A stretch of 16,882 nucleotides of DNA from an uncultured Oscillospiraceae bacterium (GTDB lineage: Bacteria > Bacillota > Clostridia > Oscillospirales > Oscillospiraceae), in contig CAKTUT010000013.1 in NCBI GenBank assembly GCA_934621665.1, positions 1 to 16,882 on the forward strand, written 5' to 3'. The first letter of the stretch is position 1. Every line of letters begins with the position of its first letter. The position numbers and the translations under genes were made by a program. Below, piece by piece: positions 1-7,487 of this stretch. The notes under the pieces were generated by a model. That model was not told where the DNA came from and did not search any database. It worked only from the letters and a program-made list of their open reading frames with translations.

Positions 1-87
1 GCCATTGCCAGCGTCATCTGCTGCGAAGCACCAGACGATGAGGCGCTTGACGCCTGCCGTGAGCTTGGTAAGACGCTTGCTCAGTAA
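1..87 (+). CDS. C-terminal fragment of a protein, possibly flavodoxin
   Basis: An open frame enters from the left edge and ends at TAA 85-87, giving 28 residues that end in CRELGKTLAQ. The pattern of acidic residues followed by a Cys-Arg-Glu-Leu-Gly-Lys helix resembles the last helix of short-chain flavodoxins (PDEEAL..C.E.GK.LA). This is recognition by eye on a very short piece, so the family is tentative. No terminator is visible after it; a decayed hydrolase fragment starts about 20 bases later. Confidence 0.45.
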   Translation, partial: AIASVICCEAPDDEALDACRELGKTLAQ

Positions 88-107
88 GCAGTAAATATCA
101 AGATTGA

Positions 108-518
108 ATGTTTCCGGATTCCTGGTCATACGTGGGGTATATGGTTTATCTGATTGACGATAAGTATCTGTTTACCGGCGGGATAATCTGGTTTGGCTCG
201 GACGGCGGCGATAGCTTTATTTCCGCGCTGGCTGAGGACAATCGGCTTGCCATGCAGTCGCTTGCCGCATTTGAGAAAAAGCTTCGCAGCCGCGGCCTGC
301 ATCCGATGTTCATCACCGGACACACCGGATGTGCGGACAATATGGACTTCGATTTTGCACACAAGGACAAGCTCTGCTCACCGATTAAAAAGCGTGTTCC
401 AGACCCAACTGCGCTATATGATGCATACGACGAGGAAAAGCCGGTGCTTTCAAAATTCTCGCTGTCGATGCATTTTACGATCATCATGGATACAACTTTT
501 CTTTCGATAAGTACATAA
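108..518 (+). pseudogene. Truncated, frameshifted MBL-fold metallo-hydrolase remnant
   Basis: The readable frame encodes the C-terminal half of a metallo-beta-lactamase-fold hydrolase. It runs through a YLIDDKYLFTG strand, a helix ending AFEKKLRSRGLHP, and FITGHTG, which holds the last metal-binding histidine. The preceding metal-binding motif PGHTWG is present, but in a different frame (codons 121-138), so an indel lies near 136-140. The metal ligand Asp expected in FTGD is Gly (FTGG). The N-terminal half with HxHxDH is absent. Similarity fades after about position 436, where the frame runs on into unrelated residues. Truncation, frameshift and a lost ligand together indicate a dead gene. 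Confidence 0.7.
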
Positions 519-733
519 CGTTTGTGATAGCACTTGCTATTATTCCTAAACCTGTGACGTCATAATGGATGATATCTGATTCACCAAAAGCAAATCGCAC
601 AGATATTGATACGATTTTCAGCAAGGGCGGCGATAAAAAATATGCACGTTGACAAAAATGTGTGGATTTGACACACAGCTTGCGATGGGCGGTACGCCGA
701 TGGCAAAATTGTCGCGCAAAGGCAATCCCGTGC
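519..733. other. Decayed intergenic stretch, no intact gene
   Basis: No convincing gene lies between the hydrolase remnant and the guaB promoter. Short protein-like pieces appear in shifting frames on the plus strand: one with AVDAFYDHHGYNFSF that begins inside the remnant (about 455-500), one ending GGDKKYAR (to about 650), and one with LAMGGTPMAKLSRKGNPVL (about 680-735). I cannot assign any of them to a family. Two TTGACA boxes (649-654 and 668-673) lack a usable -10 box at normal spacing. Confidence 0.4.
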
Positions 734-762
734 TTGTAAATCAGAAGCAAATGCCGTATCAT
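734..762 (+). promoter_or_regulatory. Predicted promoter of guaB
   Basis: TTGTAA (734-739, 4 of 6 to consensus) and TATCAT (757-762, 5 of 6) are separated by 17 bases. The predicted start near 769 leaves about 45 bases of leader before the guaB ATG. I see no purine riboswitch in this leader. Confidence 0.45.
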
Positions 763-815
763 ATGGCTAACCAAAACTGGATATGACCGAATCACAGAAT
801 AAAGGAGAACAGACC

Positions 816-2327
816 ATGGCTTACTACTATCCCGAACCCTCTCACACGTTCAGCGAATATCTGCTTGTGCCCGGTTATACGTCTGAGGGCTGCGTGCCAG
901 ACCGCGTATCGCTGAAAACGCCGCTGGTGCGCTACCGCAAGGGACAGGAGGAGTGCCCTATCAGTCTGAATATCCCAATGGTCTCGGCGATCATGCAGTC
1001 GGTTTCCAACGACACGCTGGCCATCGCCCTTGCAAAGGAGGGCGGGCTGTCATTTATCTTTGGTTCACAGTCTATTGAGAGCGAGGCCGCCATGGTGCGC
1101 CGCGTCAAGAGCAATAAGGCGGGCTTTGTTGTCAGCGCGTCCAATCTGACGCCCAATCACACGCTGGCTGATGTATTGGCGCTGAAAGAGAAGAACGGCT
1201 TTTCCACTGTCGCAATCACCGAGGACGCCACGCCGAATGGCAAGCTCCTTGGTATTGTGACGAGCCGAGACTACCGCGTCAGCCGCATGGATGCGTCTAC
1301 ACCGGTGCGCGAGTTTATGACGCCGCGCGAAAAGCTGGTTACCGCGCCCGCAAACACGACGCTGCGCGAGGCGAATGATATCATCTGGGAGTATAAGCTC
1401 AACTCGCTGCCCATCGTGGACGAAGCGGGGCGGCTGCTCTACTTTGTATTCCGCAAGGACTATGACCAGCACAAGGAGCATCCACTTGCCCTGCAGGATG
1501 AGAAAAAACGCTATCTCGTGGGCGCTGGCATCAACTCACGCGACTATGAGGCGCGCATCCCTGCACTCATTGAAGCAGGTGCGGACGTGCTGTGCATTGA
1601 CTCGTCCGAGGGCTATTCCGTGTGGCAGAAGCGCGTGATTGACTATGTGCGCAGAAATTACGGCGACCGTGTAAAGATCGGCGCGGGCAACGTGGTTGAC
1701 CGCGACGGTTTCCGCTTTTTGGCTGAGTGCGGTGCAGACTTTGTCAAGGTCGGTATCGGCGGCGGCTCGATCTGCATCACGCGCGAGACAAAAGGGATTG
1801 GCCGCGGACAGGCCACGGCGCTGATTGAGGTATGCGCCGCGCGAGACGCGTATTTCCGCGAGACGGGCATCTATGTCCCCGTCTGCTCCGACGGCGGCAT
1901 TGTCCACGATTATCACATGACGCTGGCGCTTGCCATGGGCGCGGACTTTCTGATGCTGGGACGCTATTTTGCACGCTTTGATGAGTCGCCGACGAACAAA
2001 CTGCTGGTGAACGGTGTGTACGTTAAGGAATACTGGGGCGAGGGCTCGAACCGCGCACGCAACTGGCAGCGGTATGATCTTGGCGGTAAAGGCGCGCTGG
2101 CCTTTGAGGAGGGCGTTGATTCGTATGTCACTTATGCGGGCTCGCTTCAGGATAATGTGGCGCGAAGCTTGTACAAGGTGAAGTCCACTATGTGCAATTG
2201 CGGCGTGACAAGCATTCCCGATTTGCAGGAGCACGCAAAGCTGACACTTGTCTCGGCCACCAGCATTGTGGAGGGCGGCTATCATGATGTGACGCTCCGC
2301 TCCACCAGCAGCGGCAGCAACCGATAA
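816..2327 (+). CDS. guaB: IMP dehydrogenase, Tritrichomonas foetus-like type
   Basis: The enzyme oxidises IMP to XMP with NAD+, the committed step of guanine nucleotide synthesis in the cytosol. The start at 816 is chosen because AAAGGAG (801-807) sits 8 bases upstream; the in-frame ATG at 783 has no such site. The product has 503 residues. A (beta/alpha)8 barrel is interrupted by a CBS pair at roughly residues 100-225. The catalytic loop reads [12 protein letters not shown] with the nucleophilic Cys at 320, followed by [13 protein letters not shown] (358-361) binds the phosphate, and the flap carries Arg419-Tyr420 ([10 protein letters not shown]). The length, the GGGS loop in place of the common GPGS, and the STMCNCG tail match the T. 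foetus enzyme as I recall it. The gene stands alone with its own promoter and terminator. Confidence 0.95.
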   Translation: MAYYYPEPSHTFSEYLLVPGYTSEGCVPDRVSLKTPLVRYRKGQEECPISLNIPMVSAIMQSVSNDTLAIALAKEGGLSFIFGSQSIESEAAMVRRVKSNKAGFVVSASNLTPNHTLADVLALKEKNGFSTVAITEDATPNGKLLGIVTSRDYRVSRMDASTPVREFMTPREKLVTAPANTTLREANDIIWEYKLNSLPIVDEAGRLLYFVFRKDYDQHKEHPLALQDEKKRYLVGAGINSRDYEARIPALIEAGADVLCIDSSEGYSVWQKRVIDYVRRNYGDRVKIGAGNVVDRDGFRFLAECGADFVKVGIGGGSICITRETKGIGRGQATALIEVCAARDAYFRETGIYVPVCSDGGIVHDYHMTLALAMGADFLMLGRYFARFDESPTNKLLVNGVYVKEYWGEGSNRARNWQRYDLGGKGALAFEEGVDSYVTYAGSLQDNVARSLYKVKSTMCNCGVTSIPDLQEHAKLTLVSATSIVEGGYHDVTLRSTSSGSNR

Positions 2328-2335
2328 TTAAAAAA

Positions 2336-2377
2336 TACCGGACAGCTTTGGAAAAACGGAGCTGTCCGGTAATTTTT
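2336..2377 (+). terminator. Intrinsic terminator after guaB
   Basis: A perfect 12-bp stem (2336-2347 with 2360-2371) encloses a 12-base loop and is followed by TTTTT (2373-2377). It begins 9 bases after the guaB stop codon. An A-run on its left side could let it work in both directions. Confidence 0.9.
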
Positions 2378-2515
2378 GTGTTCTGGTCGAAAAAGTGCTT
2401 GAAAATGAAATGATTTGTGCAAAAATAAGAGTGAAAAGCAGACGGGAACGGATACATTTTTTCATCACTGATGGGTAGAAGAGACTAATCTTGAACGCCG
2501 AAAAACAGTATAGAC

Positions 2516-2713
2516 TTGCGCAAATTGTCAGAAGTGGAGTGGAAAGCACGAAAGAAAGCGAACTGCAAATTGAACACATCTGTCACATGGTATATCTATT
2601 ACAAGTTTACCGAGTGCCGTAAATGTGACCGTATCGTCTGCGGCGATCGTGATGCATATGCACAGGAGCATCCGGAATATCGCGACGAGAGCGGCTACAG
2701 GAGAAATAAATGA
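2516..2713 (+). other. Orphan 65-codon ORF, probably a gene fragment
   Basis: The ORF encodes a basic N-terminal half and then a tail with C-x2-C-x4-C spacing (ECRKCDRIVCGDRDAY). I do not recognise it. There is no clear ribosome binding site before its ATG, and the first half looks like random coding, while the last 35 or so residues look protein-like. It overlaps by one base the start of the broken gene at 2713, within a region of decayed genes. It is most likely the tail of a lost gene; a small Cys-containing protein is the alternative. Confidence 0.3.
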
Positions 2714-2932
2714 TGAAACACGTGCATTTTGATGTAGAGACCGATGACTTTTATGGCGCGCTCAGCGGTAAAATAGCTTTTGCGTCTGGGCGTCAACGTC
2801 CTGACAATGCCGCAGGAGAAAAAGGACTACAGTCACCATAACTATCCGCTGGAACAGATGGAGGCGGCGATTGCCTGACTTAAGGTAAACAGCAACCGGA
2901 AGCTCGCTAGCACATGCCGTTGGAAATTGTGA
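2713..2932 (+). pseudogene. Broken BAAT-like acyl-CoA hydrolase/thioesterase remnant
   Basis: A normal-looking start (AGGAG about 8 bases upstream, ATG 2713) opens MKHVHFDVETDDFYGALSG. Near 2776 the protein-like reading changes frame to LRLGVNVLTMPQEKKDYS, continuing HHNYPLEQMEAAIA. It then meets TGA (2876-2878) where a Trp would fit, before LKVNSNRKLA and a stop at 2930-2932. The G-(I/V)-N-x-L ... PLE-x-x-x-A-I-x-W-L pattern resembles the region before the nucleophile elbow in the bile acid-CoA:amino acid N-acyltransferase/acyl-CoA thioester hydrolase family. The catalytic part is gone. Frameshift, nonsense codon and truncation are direct observations; the family is an inference. Confidence 0.5.
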
Positions 2933-2981
2933 AACATGCTGCTGCGGGTGAACGGAACGGCGGCTGGCTGTGTAAAAACAT

Positions 2982-3029
2982 CCAAATTCAAAATTTGGGC
3001 TTGCGAAATACGGATTGACGTATTATAAT
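2982..3029 (+). promoter_or_regulatory. copA promoter with two inverted repeats
   Basis: TTGCGA (3001-3006, 4 of 6) and TATAAT (3024-3029, 6 of 6) are 17 bases apart. A 7-bp inverted repeat, CCAAATT-CAA-AATTTGG (2982-2998), ends just before the -35 box. A 6-bp repeat, AATACG-GATTGA-CGTATT (3007-3024), fills the spacer. Both are placed where a repressor or MerR-type activator would act. Neither matches the CopY cop box (TACAnnTGTA) or a CsoR site that I know, and no regulator gene is adjacent. Confidence 0.5.
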
Positions 3030-3122
3030 CGACATATGACGGAAATGAAAGCGCTGAGCCGATTGCAAAATGGATGAAAATGCGGCATACTAAAGCGGAT
3101 GCTTTCTGAAAGGATGAGAGCG

Positions 3123-5615
3123 ATGAAGCAGAAATTCAACATTACCGGAATGACATGCGCGGCGTGCAGCGCGCGTGTAGAAAAGGTGACGGCGCACGTG
3201 CCGGGCGTTCGCTCGGCGGCGGTCAATCTGATGGCGGGTACGATGCTGGCCGACTACGATGAGTCCAAAACAAACGCGCAGCAGATCATTGATGCAATTG
3301 CCGAAAACGGCTATGGTGCGTCGGTTGCGCAGGAGGGCGGTGCGTCACGGCGCAACCGTGAGCAGGAAAAGGCACTTGCACAGATGAAAAAGCGTATCAT
3401 TGTGTCGGCTGTTTTTCTGATTGCGCTGATGTATGTGTCAATGGGGCACATGATCGGTCTGCCGATGCCGCACGTGTTCCACGACGGAATGCGGGGCTTT
3501 TATCTGATGGCAGCGACGGAGTTTGTCCTGCTGCTGCCAATTCTGATTGTCAATCGGATTTTCTTTATCAGTGGTTTTCAGAAGCTGTTCCACGGCGCGC
3601 CGAATATGGATACACTGGTGGCCATCGGCTCGGCAGCAGGCGTGATCTACAGTCTGTACGCTGTTCTGGCCGGGAAGATGGGCGAGCTTTATTTTGAATC
3701 TTCCGGCATGATTCTGACGCTCGTGACGCTTGGTAAGTTCTTTGAAACGCGCGCCAAGGGCAAGACCGGACAGGCGATTGAAAAGCTGATGGATTTGTCG
3801 CCAAAGACGGCGTTTGTCCAGCGCGACGGACAGGAAATTGAAATTCCGGTGGAACAGGTTGTGGTTGGAGATCTCGTGTCGGTACGGCCCGGCGGACGGA
3901 TCCCGGTTGATGGTATTGTCGAGTCCGGAAGCTCGGCGGTGGACGAGAGCGCGCTGACGGGCGAAAGTCTGCCGGTTGAGAAAAAGATCGGCGACCGCGT
4001 GGCCGCAGCCACGATCAACAAGACTGGCTTCCTGCGCTTCCGCGCGGACAAGGTTGGCGAGGATACCACGCTTGCGCAGATCATCCGGCTGGTTGAGGAT
4101 GCGGGCGGCTCAAAAGCGCCGATTGCGCGGCTGGCCGATAAAATTGCCGGCGTCTTTGTGCCGGCCGTTATGGGCATCGCGCTGTTGTCGGCGATTGTCT
4201 GGCTGCTGCTTGGTGAAAGCGTATCGAACGCGCTGAGCACGGCGATTGCGGTGCTGGTGATCTCGTGCCCATGCGCACTGGGACTGGCCACGCCGGTTGC
4301 AATCATGGTTGGCACGGGACGCGGCGCAGAGCAGGGTGTTCTGATCAAGTCTGCTGAATCGCTTGAGCTTCTTCATAAGGTTAGCGCAGTGGTCATGGAC
4401 AAGACCGGTACGCTGACGCAGGGACGTCCGGCAGTGACCGATGTGCAGGCAAACGGCATTTCAGAAGCTGAATTCATGCGCATTGCGGCGGGGCTGGAAA
4501 AGCCGTCGGAGCATCCGCTGGCGGAGGCAATTTTGAAAAAAGCGTCGGAGGAGCAGATTGACATTCCCGAGGCACAGCGTTTCCAGTCTATCCCCGGCAA
4601 GGGCGTGGAGGCTGAGATTGACGGCAAGCGCTATCTGGCGGGCAACCGCGCGCTGATGTCCGAGCGCGGCATTGACGCGCCCGCGGCGGAGGCATTTGCT
4701 GCGCAGGGCAAAACGCCGCTGTATTTTGCCTCGGCGGATGGAAAGCTGCTCGGCGTAATTGCTGTGGCTGATGTGGAAAAGCCTACGTCACGTCAGGCAG
4801 TGCAGGCGCTGAAAAAGCGTCATATGGATGTGATTTTGCTCACGGGAGACAACGAGACGACGGCAAATGTCATTGCAAAGCGTCTTGGCATTGACCGCGT
4901 GATCTCTGGCGTTCTCCCAGCGGACAAGGAAAAGACCATTCGCGCATTGCAGGAGGAGGGTAAGCATGTCGCCATGGTTGGCGACGGCATCAACGACGCA
5001 CCGGCGCTGATGCGTGCGGATGTGGGTATCGCCATTGGCGCGGGTACAGACGTGGCGCTGGAGTCGGCGGACGTGGTGCTGATGCGCTCTGATCCGATGG
5101 ACGTGGTCGGCGCGGTTGACCTCAGCCGTGCGGTGATTCGGAATATCAAGGAGAATTTGTTCTGGGCGTTCTTCTATAACACGCTTGGAATTCCCATCGC
5201 GGCAGGTGTGCTGATTCCGCTGGGTATTCGTCTGAGCCCAATGTTCGGCGCAGCGGCCATGAGCCTGAGCTCAGTGTGCGTGGTGACAAACGCGCTGCGT
5301 CTGCGGTTCTTTAAGCCGAAGAAAGATGTTGCCGATGCGGAGGCGGAAGCCGGTGCGTGTGGCAGCGAATGCAAGATACAAACTACTGCAAACGATGCAG
5401 AAAAACAGGAGGATACAGGTATGAAAACAGTATTACAGGTCGAGGGTATGATGTGCGGGCACTGCAAGGCGCACGTGGAAAAGGCGCTTCTGGGTGTTCC
5501 CGGCGTGACGGCGGCGGAGGCTGACCTTGACGCCAAGACTGCCACGGTAACGGGCGATGCCGACCGTGCGGCGCTGATTGCGGCGGTCAAGGAAGCGGGC
5601 TACGAGGCAAAGTGA
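3123..5615 (+). CDS. copA: Copper-exporting P1B-type ATPase with fused C-terminal CopZ-like domain
   Basis: This inner-membrane pump exports Cu(I) using ATP. The start at 3123 is preferred because AAAGGA (3109-3114) lies 8 bases upstream; the ATG at 3099 lacks a site. Over 830 residues the order is: N-terminal heavy-metal-associated domain with MTCAAC (Cys12, Cys15); membrane helices from about 92; actuator motif TGES (279-282); transmembrane metal site CPC (382-384); phosphorylated Asp426 in DKTGT; SEHP (462-465); TGDN (574-577); and GDGINDAP (620-627). The MxxSS motif in the last helix (near 713-717) fits Cu(I) specificity. A 40-residue linker with Cys746 and Cys750 then joins a second HMA domain (767-830, MCGHC). 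In many relatives that domain is a separate copZ gene. Confidence 0.95.
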   Translation: MKQKFNITGMTCAACSARVEKVTAHVPGVRSAAVNLMAGTMLADYDESKTNAQQIIDAIAENGYGASVAQEGGASRRNREQEKALAQMKKRIIVSAVFLIALMYVSMGHMIGLPMPHVFHDGMRGFYLMAATEFVLLLPILIVNRIFFISGFQKLFHGAPNMDTLVAIGSAAGVIYSLYAVLAGKMGELYFESSGMILTLVTLGKFFETRAKGKTGQAIEKLMDLSPKTAFVQRDGQEIEIPVEQVVVGDLVSVRPGGRIPVDGIVESGSSAVDESALTGESLPVEKKIGDRVAAATINKTGFLRFRADKVGEDTTLAQIIRLVEDAGGSKAPIARLADKIAGVFVPAVMGIALLSAIVWLLLGESVSNALSTAIAVLVISCPCALGLATPVAIMVGTGRGAEQGVLIKSAESLELLHKVSAVVMDKTGTLTQGRPAVTDVQANGISEAEFMRIAAGLEKPSEHPLAEAILKKASEEQIDIPEAQRFQSIPGKGVEAEIDGKRYLAGNRALMSERGIDAPAAEAFAAQGKTPLYFASADGKLLGVIAVADVEKPTSRQAVQALKKRHMDVILLTGDNETTANVIAKRLGIDRVISGVLPADKEKTIRALQEEGKHVAMVGDGINDAPALMRADVGIAIGAGTDVALESADVVLMRSDPMDVVGAVDLSRAVIRNIKENLFWAFFYNTLGIPIAAGVLIPLGIRLSPMFGAAAMSLSSVCVVTNALRLRFFKPKKDVADAEAEAGACGSECKIQTTANDAEKQEDTGMKTVLQVEGMMCGHCKAHVEKALLGVPGVTAAEADLDAKTATVTGDADRAALIAAVKEAGYEAK
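5407..5423 (+). promoter_or_regulatory. Internal Shine-Dalgarno and ATG inside copA
   Basis: AGGAGG at 5407-5412 is followed by 8 bases and the ATG at 5421-5423. It lies in the linker between the last membrane region and the C-terminal HMA domain, which is exactly where a free copZ would start. Confidence 0.6.
5421..5615 (+). CDS. copZ: Possible nested copper chaperone, in frame within copA
   Basis: The last 65 codons of copA form a complete HMA domain beginning [15 protein letters not shown], the usual form of a stand-alone CopZ chaperone. The start codon is preceded by AGGAGG (5407-5412), a perfect Shine-Dalgarno core 8 bases from the ATG at 5421. If used, it would yield a free 64-residue cytosolic Cu(I) carrier from the same mRNA and frame as the pump. 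The site and domain are seen directly; use of the internal start is inference. A chance AGGAGG coding for Gln-Glu-Asp is the alternative. Confidence 0.5.
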   Translation: MKTVLQVEGMMCGHCKAHVEKALLGVPGVTAAEADLDAKTATVTGDADRAALIAAVKEAGYEAK

Positions 5616-5644
5616 GTTTGTCAAAAAGCCTTTGATAAGCGAAC

Positions 5645-5680
5645 GCGGCATGACTTCATTGGAGTCATGCCGCTTTATTT
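5645..5680 (+). terminator. Intrinsic terminator after copA
   Basis: An 11-bp perfect stem (5645-5655 with 5663-5673) with a 7-base loop is followed by TTTATTT. It lies between the convergent copA and acetate-kinase-family genes. The opposite strand has no T-run directly after the stem, so it serves copA best. Confidence 0.75.
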
Positions 5681-5696
5681 GTGCGCTGAAATCGTA

Positions 5697-6896
5697 TTAT
5701 GCTTGCGCGTCCAGCGCCAAAAGCGCTGCTGCTTTCCTGGCCACGATGATTTCCTCGTCGGTGTCCAGCACAAAAATGCGGACAGGGGAGTCAGGCATCG
5801 AGATATCGCGCCCGCCAAAGGCGTGACGGTTCTTTTCGCCATCCAGCTCAATGCCGAGGAAGCCGAGTCCCGACAGCGACAGCGCGCGGACGGTGGGACT
5901 GTTGCGGCCAATGCCGCCGCCAAAGACAATTGCGTCAAGTCCGCCCATTGCGGCGGCATACGAGCCGATGTATTTTTTGATGCTGTAGGCGTAAGCGGCA
6001 ATGGCATTTGCAGCGTCGTCGTTTCCGTCGTCCGCTGCCTGCTCAATGTCGCGCAGGTCATTTGAAATTCCGCCGGACATCCCATAAAAGCCGCTTTTCG
6101 TCTGGAGCATATCCTTGATTTCCGCCAGCGTCATGCCCGCTTCTTCTGCAAGATAAAAGATGATATATGGATCAATGTCGCCGCAGCGGTTGTTGTTCAT
6201 GATGCCGCACTGGAGCGAGAGTCCCATGCTGGTGTCGATGCTTATGCCGTTTTGCACGGCGCAGATACTGCCGCTGCCGCCAAGGTGGCACGAGACAATT
6301 TTCAGATCATCACGCTCCATCGCGTCTGCCACCCAAGTTGACATAAATTCGTGCGACGCGCCGTGAAAGCCATAGCGGTGAATGTCATACTTACGGGAAA
6401 TTTCAATGGGAATGGCGTAAAGCGAGGCTTCAGGCGGAATTGTCTGATGGAAGCCGGTTTCAAATGAGCCGATGAGCGGTGTGTTAGGCAGCAGCGAGCG
6501 GAACTGGCGGATGGCGGCGATATAGGGCGGATTGTGCGCGGGTGCGACGGAATTAAACGCCGCCATTTTTGCGAGCACATCCTCCGTCAGGTACTGCACG
6601 CCGCTCACGCCGCGCGCGTGGACGACCTTAAATGCGACGCACGAAAGCTCGTCAAGGCCTGCAAGAATACCGTCCAGCAGCTGCATCAGCATCCGCTCAA
6701 TGGCTTCTCGATGCGTGGGAAATGCGGACTGCTCGGAAATTTCGTCGCCGGTCAGACGGTTGCGCGCGTAAAAACGCGAAACGTCTGCGCCTACGCGCTC
6801 CGCGCCGCCAGAGGCGAGCACGCGCTCACCCTGTGACAGATCAAACAACTGGTATTTCAGCGACGTGCTTCCCACGTTGCAGATGAGAATTTTCAT
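5697..6896 (-). CDS. Divergent acetate/propionate-family kinase
   Basis: The 399-residue product has the acetate kinase fold (ASKHA superfamily), which moves phosphate between acyl phosphates and ADP. Start site: AAAGAGGAG (6904-6912) upstream of the ATG. Family landmarks are Asn7 (NVGSTSLK), APAHNPP, RYGFHGASH (His178), CHLGG (His204), Arg237 in NRCGDIDP, and TDEE near 379-382. Several positions differ from classical AckA by eye-alignment to Methanosarcina thermophila: the Arg of HRVVHGG is Lys90 (FKVVHARG), the Asp of FDTAFH is Glu146 (FETGFH), the Asn after CHLG is Gly, and GIGEN is GIGRN. No phosphotransacetylase gene is adjacent. It could be a true acetate kinase subfamily or use another short-chain acyl phosphate, so I give no symbol. 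Confidence 0.85.
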   Translation of the reverse strand: MKILICNVGSTSLKYQLFDLSQGERVLASGGAERVGADVSRFYARNRLTGDEISEQSAFPTHREAIERMLMQLLDGILAGLDELSCVAFKVVHARGVSGVQYLTEDVLAKMAAFNSVAPAHNPPYIAAIRQFRSLLPNTPLIGSFETGFHQTIPPEASLYAIPIEISRKYDIHRYGFHGASHEFMSTWVADAMERDDLKIVSCHLGGSGSICAVQNGISIDTSMGLSLQCGIMNNNRCGDIDPYIIFYLAEEAGMTLAEIKDMLQTKSGFYGMSGGISNDLRDIEQAADDGNDDAANAIAAYAYSIKKYIGSYAAAMGGLDAIVFGGGIGRNSPTVRALSLSGLGFLGIELDGEKNRHAFGGRDISMPDSPVRIFVLDTDEEIIVARKAAALLALDAQA

Positions 6897-6929
6897 GGCA
6901 ATACTCCTCTTTGGTGCTGGTTTTCTTTT

Positions 6930-6958
6930 AGTATATCAGTTCCTGCACCAAATCACAA
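6930..6958 (-). promoter_or_regulatory. Predicted promoter of the acyl kinase gene
   Basis: Read on the minus strand, TTGTGA (6953-6958, 4 of 6) and TATACT (6930-6935, 5 of 6) are 17 bases apart. The -35 box overlaps the stop codon of the upstream peptidoglycan-binding gene, so the kinase can be transcribed apart from that operon. Confidence 0.5.
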
Positions 6959-7486
6959 CGATGAAGTTCCGTCGCCGATGCCGAGCCGGTAGAGATTTGT
7001 CAAATACGTCCACTCCACCTGTGAAAGCGTCCCGTCGGCAAGAAGCCCGCTCTTTTCCTGTAGCCAGACAACAGCAGCAACTGACGGCGCGTCGTGGATG
7101 CCAGTGACGGCGAGTACCGGGGCATCGGAAAACACCTCGCCCAGTGCGCACAGCATCGACTGAATGGGATAGAGGTTTCGATTCTGCTCGCCGGGACGGA
7201 TGATTTGCAGCGGCTGCCACACAATTTGAAGCGGTGCGGCCGGCAGAACGGTTGGGCTCAAGTGCGTGTAGGCCTCTACAATCCGATTCCATGTTTCGTT
7301 ATTTGTTTGGCCGGTTGGCGGCAGGTCATAGCGCAGCTGAAACGCGCGCACGGCGTTTTCCGTAGCCGCGCCGTAGATGCCGTCCTCCGCTACAGACGGA
7401 AAATCTACCAAAGCCGCGCTGATCGCACCCAGCATGGCTTGCAGGCTCAAAATCGGCGCACCGATATAGTCTCTTGGTATTTGCAT
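6953..7486 (-). CDS. Protein with two peptidoglycan-binding-like domains
   Basis: The 177 residues form two PG_binding_1-type helical modules. The first (about 10-72) contains LQAMLGAI, the signature DGIYGAATENAVRAFQ and a closing TWNRIVEAY. The second (about 92-168) is more diverged (PIQSMLCALGEV, AAVVWLQEKSGLLADG). No signal peptide, membrane segment or catalytic domain is visible. The start follows SD GGAGGTG, which lies inside the last codons of the upstream SpoIID-like gene, whose stop is one base away, so translation is probably coupled. It is the last gene of the three-gene operon read from 9146. The role is inferred to be binding cortex or wall peptidoglycan alongside its neighbour. 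Confidence 0.8.
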   Translation of the reverse strand: MQIPRDYIGAPILSLQAMLGAISAALVDFPSVAEDGIYGAATENAVRAFQLRYDLPPTGQTNNETWNRIVEAYTHLSPTVLPAAPLQIVWQPLQIIRPGEQNRNLYPIQSMLCALGEVFSDAPVLAVTGIHDAPSVAAVVWLQEKSGLLADGTLSQVEWTYLTNLYRLGIGDGTSSL

Positions 7487-7487
7487 C

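Noticed and set aside
649..673. Two TTGACA boxes as guaB promoter elements
   Set aside because: Neither has a -10-like hexamer at 16 to 18 bases; the TTGTAA/TATCAT pair at 734-762 fits better.
484..795. 103-codon minus-strand ORF before guaB
   Set aside because: It has no start site or recognisable motif, and it crosses the predicted guaB promoter and decayed sequence.
763..815. Purine riboswitch before guaB
   Set aside because: The leader is only about 45 bases and shows none of the conserved three-way-junction sequence.
1536..2285. 249-codon minus-strand ORF opposite guaB
   Set aside because: It has no family features and overlaps the conserved barrel of IMP dehydrogenase entirely.
3036..3077. 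13-codon upstream ORF in the copA leader (start MTEMKAL)
   Set aside because: It has no ribosome binding site, and it lacks the Cys or Met-rich content one would want in a copper-sensing leader peptide.
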